From an uncultured Myxococcales bacterium (GTDB lineage: Bacteria; Myxococcota_A; UBA9042), in NCBI GenBank assembly GCA_903840165.1, contig CAIMEY010000043.1, positions 1 through 64,000 of the forward strand: 64,000 nucleotides of DNA, read 5' to 3'. Below, in pieces: positions 18,201-26,452 of this stretch. Under the pieces are notes generated by a model. That model ran no database searches and was not told the origin of the DNA. It was given only the letters and a program-made list of their open reading frames with translations. The position numbers and the translations under genes were made by a program. Position 1 is the first letter of the stretch. Each line of letters opens with the position of its first letter.

Positions 18201-18950
18201 GCGGGGCCTAAGGGCCGGGCGCAGTTCGACCGACTGTACGCGATCATCGCACGTGGCCTAGTCTTTTCCCAGGAGCCGGGTCTCTTGCAGGGGCCGGCGC
18301 TGCTCGGTGGCGTTTACTCCACACCTATGGCGCTGGTGCGCTTTCTGGAGCTGACCACGTTGGCCTCGGCGCGGCAAAAATCCAAAGGGAACATTGCATT
18401 GCAGCAGGGCGACAAGGTCAGTTCCCTGGCCTTTGGTCAACGTGTCGTCGTGGGTGATCGCGGGGCGACCCTGCAACTGCCGGCAGACGCGGTGGCCCGC
18501 ATTGACCGGGCCGGCGTAGTGGACCTGCGTGAGGGGCAGCCCGGGGGCGCAACGGCTGTATTGTCCAACAATGACCTCAAGATGGGCCAGCAGGCTGAAC
18601 TCGAGGTGACGCTGCCGGCCGGCGCGGATCCGCTGCAATACTACGCCTTGATTGCGGTGCCGACGACCACCGTGGTCAAGCAGACCGAGGACATCTTGAG
18701 CGATGACAAAGGCCAGCTCCTCTATGGCCAGCAAGGGACAGGATCCAGCAAAATGCAAGTTGTTGCCGTTCCTTTCCGCGGGTCCCGTAGCATCAAGCTG
18801 TGGCTCGAAGGTGCTTTCCCGGGGCGGGCCACGGGCCTAGTGGCGATCCGTCACCTGTGGAACAGCGATGAAGTGCACGCCTTGCCTATCGGGGCTGTCC
18901 ACGTGCAAGCGCCTGTCGCACCAGCGGAAGTTCGCGCGACGCAGGGCTAA
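15243..18950 (+). CDS. Secreted alpha-2-macroglobulin-like protein lacking the thioester
   Basis: 1235 residues. The ATG at 15243, behind GGGGGAAAG, opens a signal peptide (RSLLVLGLVLAPSLLLS). The first 750 residues are a series of beta-sandwich, macroglobulin-like domains. Examples are LHLTVTAPERGEPLEPVTLIVQ, and later SYVELQVPKVFVPGADLQLAVFAVN, which matches the A2M-domain pattern. Residues about 480-520 interrupt one domain with a highly charged coiled coil rich in Arg, Glu, Gln and Lys, followed by a low-complexity segment that could act as a bait region. Residues 760-1040 are helical like a thioester domain, but no CxEQ motif occurs; the few cysteines lie elsewhere. Bacterial A2Ms trap proteases in the periplasm and often pair with PbpC, which is not here. 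Confidence 0.72.
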   Translation: MNRSRLRSLLVLGLVLAPSLLLSDEPGRDSRLFRLNKDGSAISGPALHLPPLLGLQLLSATTDQPQYWPEESVSLRLLCPAHPKDTLQITWQKRDAAPQKQTVTLDEGGVAAVVLQDGATTPLELGEYRADIVTSDGQWKASATWSVVQGVLSPVSLAYPFVQVTSIAELDQAKAGWFLGNAGGAGSRWGNGLSFKNELRVDNQPYNGEVELASRCMLPGCNGVDAGPRQTLTVRNGLVQGTLQVGGHSGPFQVEFILPNGSLRYQFQGSSHVERDMVAISQGMTWNYRAGLAPYSGTVQVTGRQIFVEKSAQAQKDDAFELLDVTTKTSQVAVHVTKPLHGLHAVVWTPGRDGHFEPQSPKIPNKVSAGAELLLEVQPPLSLVTVGGWDKDGLHEAWAFVYPSVDLHLTVTAPERGEPLEPVTLIVQAQDQQGKPLQVSGIIEVYDNRVAAREPGEPLNSALGETQRTAANGLASWVDPEEIKRQQAAERKRELEEERQQKLQEARMRSQASKKKESVFALGSGGPAYARSAWVGSKLFAADEAAAPPPSSPTMARAKLSKRAIGHVDVDDDESGNDQVRLGEKKVLLSAVVRTGPDGKANVLAILPPQTGRVAVRFTATKGLDWAKTEASLDVRRSSYVELQVPKVFVPGADLQLAVFAVNGGQTPLELRASGAGLPNLQVLAVPPGKQHLVLPWQGNLAGVLDIQLAVPGGRVKDHRQYALADVARLPVTWSRLAFASEDRKLSLAPGERVVVFHGPGELLHGVVNNVVTTLESWFPHAEAMSAQVAAQAVLLAAIEHHVLDDEGLTRKLQADMAKAAQGLQQRLYDPASQMMRPFNGLPPQPLWSLWVSRNLHVALRALQGAPRTSQQAANAVLLLTRLTADLDVGMAKRGQDPKKLAGFDPSQAGEDVLPVVIDGQEVDRIITDDAVQAFVLQQLAPDLDPDQATLELACAKSFDHFRFLRAMSRTGRLQYLITAAKAALIAGPKGRAQFDRLYAIIARGLVFSQEPGLLQGPALLGGVYSTPMALVRFLELTTLASARQKSKGNIALQQGDKVSSLAFGQRVVVGDRGATLQLPADAVARIDRAGVVDLREGQPGGATAVLSNNDLKMGQQAELEVTLPAGADPLQYYALIAVPTTTVVKQTEDILSDDKGQLLYGQQGTGSSKMQVVAVPFRGSRSIKLWLEGAFPGRATGLVAIRHLWNSDEVHALPIGAVHVQAPVAPAEVRATQG

Positions 18951-19011
18951 TAGCGCCAACCCTGCGCGTGGTCTCGCTGCGACCTCGGCTGCCAACCAGT
19001 TGACCAAACAG

Positions 19012-20472
19012 CTAGAGATGTGAGTGATTTCGGGCGATTGGGCGATGGTAGGGCGCGTTCGGGCCGTATCGCTGATCGCGCGGCTCGCGGGCCTCGACCA
19101 CCTGTTGCAGTTGGGCCTGGGGTTGCCCTTGAGAAAGATTGGACGGTGCCACCTTACCCTTCTTATCTACCTGCACAACAACACTGGGGTTCTTCCCTGG
19201 CAGGGGGAGGAATTCCGTCCAGCCGGCCGGCATGGAAGGCGGCACCCACTCGAAGAGCCATGCCGCATCCTTGGGCGACAAGTTTACGCAACCATGCGAC
19301 TTTTCAATGCCAAACTGGTCATGCCAGTAGGCGCCATGCAGCGCGCGCCCGCCGTCGAAGTGCATCGCGTGCGGAACGCCCTCGGCGAAGTAGTCGTCCC
19401 AGGGCTTGCCACGCATGTTGGTGTGAACACTTTTGGCGTAAATACGAAAGGTTCCTTCATGAGTTCGCGTGCTCTTGCGTCCCGACTTACCCGTGGACAC
19501 CAGTGTTGCAAAGACCATGCGGTCGCCTTGGTAGGCTGTCAGCACTTGTTCGGTTAAGTCTATGTGAATCCAGCGATCTTTGGGCTTTACGGTCCCCGGT
19601 CGCGCATACGTTCTGACCACGCGCACCAGAGAGCGGGGCAGCCAACCGTTTGGAACCAGAGCTTTTCCAGCCTTTTCGCCCAGTAGGGGCAACGTGGTGT
19701 AGCGCGCGTAGCCTACATCTGGCCCTTGATTGTCCGCTTGATGCAGCTTGACTTTGCGGCGCACGAAGACAAAGGCGCGATCATGAGGGTCATGGATACC
19801 CTCGAATTCACTGGGCGTAAACAGAATGACGTCCTGTGTTCGCATCCAACCGCCGTCCGGCCGCTGCAGCCAGCCCTGAGCCTGGGCCTGTGGATTGGCG
19901 GTGAAAGCGACGCGAAACTCCGCCTTCTCCCGGCGCAAGACCTTGGACTTGCTGCTGGCCTGCGCAAAAACCGGGCTCGCTGGATGCGGAAGCTTGCCGT
20001 AGATGTACAACGCAGCGCTGGACGTTGACAGGGCTTGGTCGGGAACCGGCAATGTATGTAAGATCTTCAGAGGCACGGCTCCGTCGGTACCGAGCAAGGC
20101 CCAAGCGTGGGGCTGCTGGCAGTCCGGCGTGCAGCCCGTCACCAGGACCTGGTCGCCTCGGCGCAGCGAACCCGACAAGCGACTATTCATTTTGGGAAAT
20201 TCGCGAACCCACGCCATGTCGACCTGAACCCAGGCTGGCGCTGGCAGATGGCTCCAAGCCGCATCTTGAACGGCCACTGGCAGGGCTTGGAGGGGGGCCG
20301 ACTGCAGCAGGATAGTGACCCCAAGACAGGCCGCCGCGATTGCAGCATTCTTGAGATTTCCCTGTATGATCAAAGTACAATCGCGGCAGGTAGTTGCCCA
20401 CACAGGGCGCTGTGGCTGCGGGGGCAGCATGGGCGGTTGTGACGCGTGGTCGACTGCGATTGGCGAGGCCAT
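19012..20472 (-). CDS. L,D-transpeptidase (YkuD domain), exported
   Basis: 486 residues. The ATG at 20472 has AGGAG eight bases upstream. A Sec signal or anchor occurs late, at residues 39-62 (LKNAAIAAACLGVTILLQSA). The following 200 residues are variable and may hold SH3-like binding modules. The YkuD catalytic domain spans about residues 310-445, with conserved HGAYWHDQFG and the SHGCVNLS motif giving nucleophile Cys395 and His393. Such enzymes form 3-3 peptidoglycan cross-links or attach lipoproteins to peptidoglycan. The C-terminal 50 residues are Gln/Pro/Arg-rich. It converges on the macroglobulin-like gene (61-base gap). Unlike small YkuD proteins it has a long N-terminal region of unknown role. 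Confidence 0.9.
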   Translation of the reverse strand: MASPIAVDHASQPPMLPPQPQRPVWATTCRDCTLIIQGNLKNAAIAAACLGVTILLQSAPLQALPVAVQDAAWSHLPAPAWVQVDMAWVREFPKMNSRLSGSLRRGDQVLVTGCTPDCQQPHAWALLGTDGAVPLKILHTLPVPDQALSTSSAALYIYGKLPHPASPVFAQASSKSKVLRREKAEFRVAFTANPQAQAQGWLQRPDGGWMRTQDVILFTPSEFEGIHDPHDRAFVFVRRKVKLHQADNQGPDVGYARYTTLPLLGEKAGKALVPNGWLPRSLVRVVRTYARPGTVKPKDRWIHIDLTEQVLTAYQGDRMVFATLVSTGKSGRKSTRTHEGTFRIYAKSVHTNMRGKPWDDYFAEGVPHAMHFDGGRALHGAYWHDQFGIEKSHGCVNLSPKDAAWLFEWVPPSMPAGWTEFLPLPGKNPSVVVQVDKKGKVAPSNLSQGQPQAQLQQVVEAREPRDQRYGPNAPYHRPIARNHSHL

Positions 20473-21142
20473 GGCACCGACTCCTCAGCCCCTTAGGGCA
20501 ACGGCGTCTGTCCAAGACGCCTGATCTCACGGTAGGTTTCCCCGCAGGCTTGGCAAGCAATCTCGGACCGTTCCCTCGCGCGTTTGGCCCTCAGGGCCAG
20601 AGGTGCACAATGTCAATTGGTAGGTTTTACAATGGGTTTAGCTACCTAGGGGCACCAAGCATCAAGGCAGTCAATCCATAAGTGCCTGCGATGTCACACA
20701 AAAGTTACATTCCAGCCTCGATCGAAGTCGGTTCGGCAAGACTCGCGGGAGTTTCGTTCCGAAGCCTGCCGCAATTCTGCAGCTGCCCGTTGTGCGCCCG
20801 CGGTTTCGTCCCGTGCCATGCTGTCGCCGCTTCGGGTGATTGTGTTTAAAAAGACAACATGATCAGAATTAAAACATTGCTGGCAGTGCGTCTGGCGAAA
20901 CTTGACCAGATGTAATCGACATAAATCCAAAAAAATACAGGCTGTTGTGTAAAGAACATGGGGTTTGGCACGGACCTTGAAACACGTTTGAATCAGGCTT
21001 GAGACGGCGTTGACCATGCGCCGCGCAAGGCAAGCCCGCCGGCAACCCGGCACGGTGTCGAGCAGTCGCGCAGCGCGGGTTTGACCGACACGATCGTGGA
21101 CAAGAGACGGATTGCGAACCAAGATTTGCCAAGGAGGACCCC
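20473..21142. other. 670-base divergent intergenic region with AT-rich core
   Basis: Region between the divergent L,D-transpeptidase and VWA lipoprotein genes. It is much more AT-rich at 20840-20960 than the surroundings (runs such as TTTAAAAA and AAAAAAAT), as expected for promoters or a regulator site. A sigma-54-like element lies at 20965-20981. On the minus strand two short frames encode C-x2-C pairs (ACQACGETYRE near 20530, HCQQCFNSDH near 20870), but they lack a start codon or ribosome-binding site. No RNA gene was recognised. Confidence 0.4.
20965..20981 (+). promoter_or_regulatory. Possible sigma-54 promoter upstream of the VWA lipoprotein gene
   Basis: TTGGCACG-GACC-TTGAA matches the -24/-12 consensus TTGGCACG-N4-TTGCW, with an exact -24 box and the right spacing. 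The C of the -12 GC pair is replaced by A, which is a serious mismatch. It is on the same strand as the lipoprotein gene, 162 bases before its ATG. Confidence 0.3.
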
Positions 21143-22906
21143 ATGCGTACCCCAAGATTTCAAGTGGCTTGTTTGGCCCTGGCCCTGGCGGTCTTGGGCT
21201 CGGCTTGCGCCAGCTCTACCGCCATGTCCGGTGCGGCAACAAATAGCAAAAGCCAAGACTTGGCGGCTGCCGATGCAGGACAGGCCAGTGCAGATGGCAC
21301 CGGTGGCTGGTCCAATACCGGCGCGACCGGCACCGGTGCGTTCGACTCATCCAGTGATGCGTCCAGCAGCGGGTTGGCCGATTCAGCCAAGATGACCCCC
21401 AGTGCGGGCGGCTCGACCGATCAAGGCATTGGGCTCAAGCCAGGGGGTGCCCAAGATATCAACTACTTTCGCATGAAGGTGGCGGCCAAGACCTTACCGA
21501 AGTCGACGGACATGACCCTGGAAGGCTGGCTCAACGAACATGACACGGTCCTGCCTAAGGCCTTGTCAGATCGCGTGGTTACCCTACACGCCATGGCGGC
21601 CCTGATCGCGCCAGCGGCCGGGCAAGGGCAGGCGGACACGGTGATTCAGTTGGGACTCAACAGTGGCAAGACCCTGAGCGATGTCAGCGATCCCATTGCT
21701 TTGACTGTCGTTCTGGACCGATCTGGCTCGATGAGCGGTGAAAAGCTCGCGGACATCAAAGTGGGGATGCACGCGCTCATCAAGCAACTGCCTAAGAACA
21801 CATTGTTTTCCTTTGTGACTTTCTCCAGTGATGTCCAAGTCGACATGCCGCCCACCCTGCTTGACGATGCCAGCCGGGCCAAGGCCGATCAGGTCATCGA
21901 CGCAGTCATTGCCAACGGCGGTACCAACCTCCACGACGCTTTGCAACAGGGTGAAACAACGTGCAAATCGGCAAGCGCGGAATACAAGATTCGCCGGATC
22001 CTGCTCTTGTCCGATGGCCAACCAACCGTCGGCGATACGCAATCTGCTGACATCACTGCGGTTGCCTCCGCATCGGCGGCGGCCGGTTGCTCGATCTCAA
22101 CCGTCGGCGTCGGCTACGACTTTGACCCGCAATTGATGACCAATATCGCACAGATCGGTGGTGGCACCGGCTGGTTTCTCCCGGACGCTCAGCACGCAGC
22201 CGACATTTTCATCCAAGACCTGGAAACCCTGTTGCTGCCAGTGGCCGACAAGCTCACCCTGCAGTTCAAACTGGCTTCTGGCTGGAAAGTAACTGATATC
22301 TATGGGTTCGAGTGGGCGCAAAACGGCGATCAGGTCAACATTACCGGCGTCAAGCAACCGCCAGCGCCTGTCGATGGTGCGGACGCGGGCAGCGGTGGGA
22401 GCCCGGATGCCGGTTCGACCGACTCAACGCAGGAAGCTCCTGTGGCGATGCCGACGTTGTTTGCCAGCAAACGCAACGGCTTGGTGATGATCCACCTGGC
22501 AGCGCCGCAGGGAGAGGATCTCAGCAAGATCGCGGACTTGCTGCTAGCGACCGTCACCTACAGCTACCACTTGGCCAAGTCGGATACGACCGAATCCTTC
22601 GACGTGCCTGTACAAGTCCCTGGCTTGGTTGCGATTCCCGACGGTGGTATTGCCTACTTCGGCAGCCCGATCGTCCATCGCGCCTGGCTCTTGCTGCATG
22701 ACGGTCTGGCCCTGCAACAGGCCTGCGCGCAGGTGGAAGGCAATGGCGCTGATAAGGCCAAGCAATTACTGCAGGATGCGATCGCCAAGCATGACGCCGA
22801 ATTGGCGACCTTTGCGGCGGCCGACCTGCTGACGGTCGATGCAAGTCAGCCCGACTTGGCCGATGCCAAAGTTCTCATGCAGGGATTGCTTGCTCTGATT
22901 CCATAG
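21143..22906 (+). CDS. Lipoprotein with von Willebrand factor A domain
   Basis: 587 residues. The ATG follows a perfect AAGGAGG. The lipoprotein signal ends in lipobox GSAC (residues 21-24). Residues 25-105 form a Ser/Gly/Asp/Ala-rich linker. The VWA domain begins near residue 186: DRSGSMS at 192 is the DxSxS part of the MIDAS metal site, GGTNLHDAL supplies the Thr, and LLSDGQPT supplies the Asp, so metal binding looks intact. Beyond the VWA domain is a beta-rich part interrupted by a Gly/Ser/Asp loop (about 413-433), then a helical C-terminus. This organisation resembles YfbK-like VWA lipoproteins. The strong site and long upstream region suggest an independently regulated, surface or periplasmic lipoprotein; its partner is unknown. 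Confidence 0.87.
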   Translation: MRTPRFQVACLALALAVLGSACASSTAMSGAATNSKSQDLAAADAGQASADGTGGWSNTGATGTGAFDSSSDASSSGLADSAKMTPSAGGSTDQGIGLKPGGAQDINYFRMKVAAKTLPKSTDMTLEGWLNEHDTVLPKALSDRVVTLHAMAALIAPAAGQGQADTVIQLGLNSGKTLSDVSDPIALTVVLDRSGSMSGEKLADIKVGMHALIKQLPKNTLFSFVTFSSDVQVDMPPTLLDDASRAKADQVIDAVIANGGTNLHDALQQGETTCKSASAEYKIRRILLLSDGQPTVGDTQSADITAVASASAAAGCSISTVGVGYDFDPQLMTNIAQIGGGTGWFLPDAQHAADIFIQDLETLLLPVADKLTLQFKLASGWKVTDIYGFEWAQNGDQVNITGVKQPPAPVDGADAGSGGSPDAGSTDSTQEAPVAMPTLFASKRNGLVMIHLAAPQGEDLSKIADLLLATVTYSYHLAKSDTTESFDVPVQVPGLVAIPDGGIAYFGSPIVHRAWLLLHDGLALQQACAQVEGNGADKAKQLLQDAIAKHDAELATFAAADLLTVDASQPDLADAKVLMQGLLALIP

Positions 22907-23186
22907 TTTGTTCAACTATTTGTGCCATCTGGTTCGGATGCGGCCTGCCGTTGTTTGGTCCCCCCTCAGGCGGTTGTCGCAGTCGATCCAGTTCGTTGTG
23001 ACCCTGCATGGCTGGTGCACTCGCTCCAACCACGCAGGGTTGCGCATTTTTTGGATGCTCGGCTGTGCTTCCCCGGGGGCTAGCTGTCTGCACGCCACGG
23101 CTCCTTGACACCGCCAGCGCTTTTGGCCACACTGCCGGCCGCTTTGACGTCCCGGGCTGCGGCTAAGGGCGTCAGGGCGAACCATT

Positions 23187-23263
23187 CGGGGTGTAGCGCA
23201 GTCTGGTAGCGCACTTGCTTCGGGAGCAAGGAGTCGCTGGTTCAAATCCAGTCACCCCGACCA
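23187..23263 (+). tRNA. tRNA-Pro (anticodon CGG)
   Basis: A 77-base tRNA with encoded CCA. Acceptor arms CGGGGTG and CACCCCG pair perfectly, the discriminator is A, the anticodon stem CTTGC/GCAAG encloses TTCGGGA (anticodon CGG), and the T arm is CTGG-TTCAAAT-CCAG. The D arm carries GGTAGC. It decodes CCG. A hairpin terminator follows 43 bases later. Confidence 0.95.
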
Positions 23264-23306
23264 GTTTAGCCTCCGCACGCACGTCGCCCGCTTGAGGCCG
23301 ACGCCG

Positions 23307-23352
23307 ATCGCCGCTTCCGCCGCAGTAGGCCTGGAGCGGCGATTTGCTTTTT
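23307..23352 (+). terminator. Intrinsic terminator downstream of tRNA-Pro
   Basis: ATCGCCGCT (23307-23315) and AGCGGCGAT (23335-23343) form a perfect 9-bp stem with a 19-base loop, followed by TTGCTTTTTG. The placement fits termination of the tRNA transcript before the pseudouridine synthase gene. Confidence 0.7.
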
Positions 23353-23466
23353 GCCGTAGATTTCGCCAAGTACGCACAGTTCTGGCGCATGGCATCGCTG
23401 GGCCGCGTGGCAAGGCGGCCGGCCGATGGCACTGGCGTCGACCAAGGGCCCTTTGGGAGAATGGCG

Positions 23467-24351
23467 ATGAACCCGCAGCAGCCTCAAGACCTGCAAGTTA
23501 TCTTTCAAGACGCGGATTTGCTCGCGATCAACAAGCCAGCCGGTCTTTTGTCGCACGGGCAAGCTGATGTCGATTCCGTGCTGCGGCGTGTGCAGCGTCG
23601 GGAAGCAGACGCAGGCCGAGATCCCAAAGAAATCCACCTAGTTCATCGTCTCGATCGCGACACCAGCGGCGTGATGCTGCTCGCGCGCAACTTGGAAGCC
23701 GCCAACCTCCTGAACCAGTTGTTTCGCGAGCGAAAAGTTCACAAAGTCTATTTTGCCGTTTGTTCGCCTCTGCCGGCCTTGCGCTGGACGCGGGTGGTGC
23801 AGGCCCTCAAGCCGCGGCGGATCGGCGGCGGCGAGTACATGACCGTGGTGCCCGAAGGGTTGCAAGCCGACAGTGAAGTTGAGGTTTTTGCCCGCGGGCG
23901 ACGTCTGGGCCTGGTGCGGGTCCTGCCCGATCAGGGGCGCAAACACCAGGTTCGTGTGGCCTTGGCGTCGCTCGGCGCGCCGATTTGCGGTGATTTTCTC
24001 TATGGCGGCGCACTTTCCGCACGACTTGCCAAGCGAGTCCTCTTGCACGCGCGCAGCTTGGAGTTCGCCCACCCGCGCACCGGTCTTCACGTCAGCCTTC
24101 GGTCGCCATTGCCTCAAGATTTCAAGGAATTGCTGACCGAAGACGGTTGTGTCCTGCCCGGTGACCTTGACCGCCGGCATCGCGCCGATGCCAAACAGGG
24201 CAGTGGCCCCGCGACGCTGACGCCCGCCCAAACCGAGCAGATGCAAGCACGCTCCGCTGCAGTGAAAATGCCGCGAACATTGCCCGGCTATCGGCCCACG
24301 CGTGCACCCGCCAAGTCCGCCAAGGGACCGCGGCCGGATCAGCAGGAATAG
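23467..24351 (+). CDS. RluA-family RNA pseudouridine synthase (no S4 domain)
   Basis: About 294 residues. It converts specific uridines in rRNA or tRNA to pseudouridine. The catalytic motif HRLDRDTSG places Asp63 as the nucleophile. Other family landmarks are LAINKPAGLLSH near the N-terminus, KVYFAV after the catalytic motif, and GRKHQVRVALASLGAPICGD, the RxHQIR-type segment. There is no N-terminal S4 domain, unlike the second RluA-type gene at 49107. The last 60 residues are a basic, Pro/Ala/Lys-rich tail. ATG 23467 was chosen for its spacing to GGGAG; ATG 23461 is equally possible. The RNA target cannot be assigned. Confidence 0.87.
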   Translation: MNPQQPQDLQVIFQDADLLAINKPAGLLSHGQADVDSVLRRVQRREADAGRDPKEIHLVHRLDRDTSGVMLLARNLEAANLLNQLFRERKVHKVYFAVCSPLPALRWTRVVQALKPRRIGGGEYMTVVPEGLQADSEVEVFARGRRLGLVRVLPDQGRKHQVRVALASLGAPICGDFLYGGALSARLAKRVLLHARSLEFAHPRTGLHVSLRSPLPQDFKELLTEDGCVLPGDLDRRHRADAKQGSGPATLTPAQTEQMQARSAAVKMPRTLPGYRPTRAPAKSAKGPRPDQQE

Positions 24352-24464
24352 TTCGCATCAAGCAAGCTGAGCCTGATTGTTGATGAGACGCAAGTAGGTC
24401 TTTGAATACAAGATCTTATGTCCGACCCAGCGGCAAAGCGCCTGTGGGTGCCGCAGACCAAGCG

Positions 24465-26045
24465 CTACGCGTCGACGTTGCGCTCATCGGTGAACTGGGC
24501 GCGCACCTGCAACATTCGATCCAGGCACTGCTCAAACGCAGCAACAACCGCGGGATCAAAGTGTTTTCCTTGCTCGCGCTGAATGTGCGCCACGGCATCT
24601 TCGACGCTCCAGGCGTCCTTGTAGACCCGCGGCGTCGTCAAGGCGTCAAAGACGTCCGCCAGGGCCACGATCCGGCCAACAAGCGGAATTTCTTCGCCTT
24701 TTCGCGCATGTGGATAGCCCGTCCCATCCCAGCGTTCATGATGGCTATTTGCAATTTCTTCAGCCATTTGAAGGAGTTTAGACCTTGACCCGCCGAGAAT
24801 GCGGGCACCAATGGTCGGATGCTCCTTCATCTGCTCCCATTCCTCAGACGTCAGGCGACCTTGCTTGAGCAAGATCGAATCGCGAATGCCGATTTTGCCG
24901 ACGTCGTGCATCGGTGCCGCGAGCTTGATAAGCGCCTGTTCCTCAGGCGCCATGCCCATTTGCCGCGCAATGACTTGGGAGTAGCTGGACATCCGCTCGA
25001 CATGCTCGCCGGTATCCCCGTCGCGAAATTCCGCAGCGCGCGCCAGACGCATCACCGTATCTCTACTGGCTTCAAGCAGTTGGCTGTTTACGGCCCTCAA
25101 CCGCTCGAGCGCCGCTGTCAAGTCCGACGTTCTTTCTTCGATCAATTCCTCAAGGCGTCGATTCGAAGTATGTAGCTGAATTTCAGTAGAAATACGCTCC
25201 GCAGCGACCTGCAGCACGCGCAAGTGCGATCCTCCCGGCAGGCGCGCTGGCACCCGACTGTCAGGCTGACCCCAGGCGTGCAAAGCCCCTAAAACTTCAT
25301 GACTTTGGGTGCGAAGCGGTACGCCCACGTAGGGAAGGCTACTCGGTGCCTCGCCAGCCAGCACACCTTCGGCCTCGTCCAGCAGGAGCAAATCGCCGCG
25401 CCCGATCAACTCAGCATGGCGACGATCGACCAGGGACACCTGCCTAGAGCCACCGTTATTCTGATGTTTCTCTGCCACAATGCGAGGTTGACTGGCTGGT
25501 CCCAAGGACACAACCACGTGGGCCAGGCCGGTCCACGCCGCCACCCGACCGGCCAGGGCGGACAGCACTTCGTCCGTGTTGGCGTAGGCACCGTTGAACG
25601 TCGTCAACTCAAACAAAGCACTGAGCAATTCCCGGTCCCGCAGCGCCTGGGCCGTGAGCCTTTGCACCCGCACCAGCGCACGGATGCGCACCTGCATATC
25701 CAGAATATCGAAGGGTTTATCGATGACGTCATCGGCGCGCGTCGCTTCTGCCAGGCGTTGACGCAGCGAATCGTCCGGGCGGACCATGAGCAGCAGTTGG
25801 GGCCGCGGATCGTCGGCCGTGCGATCGCGAAACAGGGCTTCGCCCAGGGCGTCGATGTCGCGGCTGATCGCAGCGTCCCCATCCAAAATAACCAGTTCCG
25901 GCCGAAGGTCGCGCAAACGCTGGCGCAGATCTTCGAGGTGATGCGCTTGCAGCAGCAGGTGGCCCAAGGGCTGCACCACGGCCGCCAAGCCGGTCAGCGT
26001 GTCCGTATCATTGCCGATCACCAAGATTCGCGACGGACCGTACAC
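24465..26045 (-). CDS. Response regulator with REC, GAF-like and HD-GYP domains
   Basis: About 526 residues. The probable start is GTG at 26045, directly after GGGAGG and directly before the receiver domain; an ATG at 26204 would add 53 residues of no recognisable structure. REC (1-125) keeps a phospho-acceptor Asp in LVILDGDA and the conserved Lys in VIDKPFD. Residues 150-290 look like a GAF sensor, followed by a coiled coil (RRLEELIEERTSDLTAALE). The HD-GYP domain (about 310-515) has the HD pair at 380-381 (MHDVGKIGI), HHERWDGTGYP with GYP at 443-445, and LADVFDALT. All metal ligands appear present, so it should degrade c-di-GMP. No partner kinase is adjacent. Confidence 0.9.
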   Translation of the reverse strand: MYGPSRILVIGNDTDTLTGLAAVVQPLGHLLLQAHHLEDLRQRLRDLRPELVILDGDAAISRDIDALGEALFRDRTADDPRPQLLLMVRPDDSLRQRLAEATRADDVIDKPFDILDMQVRIRALVRVQRLTAQALRDRELLSALFELTTFNGAYANTDEVLSALAGRVAAWTGLAHVVVSLGPASQPRIVAEKHQNNGGSRQVSLVDRRHAELIGRGDLLLLDEAEGVLAGEAPSSLPYVGVPLRTQSHEVLGALHAWGQPDSRVPARLPGGSHLRVLQVAAERISTEIQLHTSNRRLEELIEERTSDLTAALERLRAVNSQLLEASRDTVMRLARAAEFRDGDTGEHVERMSSYSQVIARQMGMAPEEQALIKLAAPMHDVGKIGIRDSILLKQGRLTSEEWEQMKEHPTIGARILGGSRSKLLQMAEEIANSHHERWDGTGYPHARKGEEIPLVGRIVALADVFDALTTPRVYKDAWSVEDAVAHIQREQGKHFDPAVVAAFEQCLDRMLQVRAQFTDERNVDA

Positions 26046-26452
26046 AACACCTCCCGTGGACAGCTGATCGGATTTCGCGAATGATTCCGTGTCTAGATGC
26101 TGGGTTCCCCGCGGTAGGGCCCTCAGGCAAGCACCGTGGGTAGACGCAGTCTGTGGAGGCACCCTGGTCCGGTGAAACCACGCCCAATGCTGCAGCATAA
26201 CCATCCGTGGCGACGGTGCAATGGACCTCTGTCCAGGCGTTTTGGGCCCCTCATCGCGTGCCGCAGGATCCGTCGCGGCCTCAGGGCCGCGATCTCGGCA
26301 AAACTGCGCCAGGATACCGTCAAGTCATGTATCCGATCAACAAGGGGAAACAAGTAGTTGTCTTGGTGTTGCCCTGCTGCCGCGCTACGGGCCAATTCGA
26401 CTTGGCGCCGCCGGGGCCCTAAGCTCTGCGCCTCGATCGCGGACGGCAGCAC
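26046..26452. other. 407-base divergent intergenic region with a strong hairpin
   Basis: Region between the divergent HD-GYP and M1 aminopeptidase genes. TCGCGGCC-TCAG-GGCCGCGA at 26273-26292 is a perfect 8-bp stem with a tetraloop, without a T-run on either strand, so it is more likely a leader structure or protein site than a terminator. No clear -35/-10 pair was identified. Confidence 0.4.

Noticed and set aside
20493-20612. Minus-strand short frame ending in ACQACGETYREIRRLGQ
   Set aside because: It is preceded by a stop and contains no ATG, GTG or TTG start, so it cannot be supported as a gene although the C-x2-C pair is suggestive.
20694-21155. Minus-strand frame of 153 residues with HCQQCFNSDH, suggestive of a zinc site
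   Set aside because: It lies in an AT-rich promoter-like region, overlaps the start of the VWA gene, and has no convincing start or ribosome-binding site; composition is unlike neighbouring genes.
23172-23432. Minus-strand frame over tRNA-Pro containing TGFEPATPCSRSKCATRLRYTP
   Set aside because: This is the well-known false protein produced by translating the antisense of a tRNA gene; the tRNA itself is clear.
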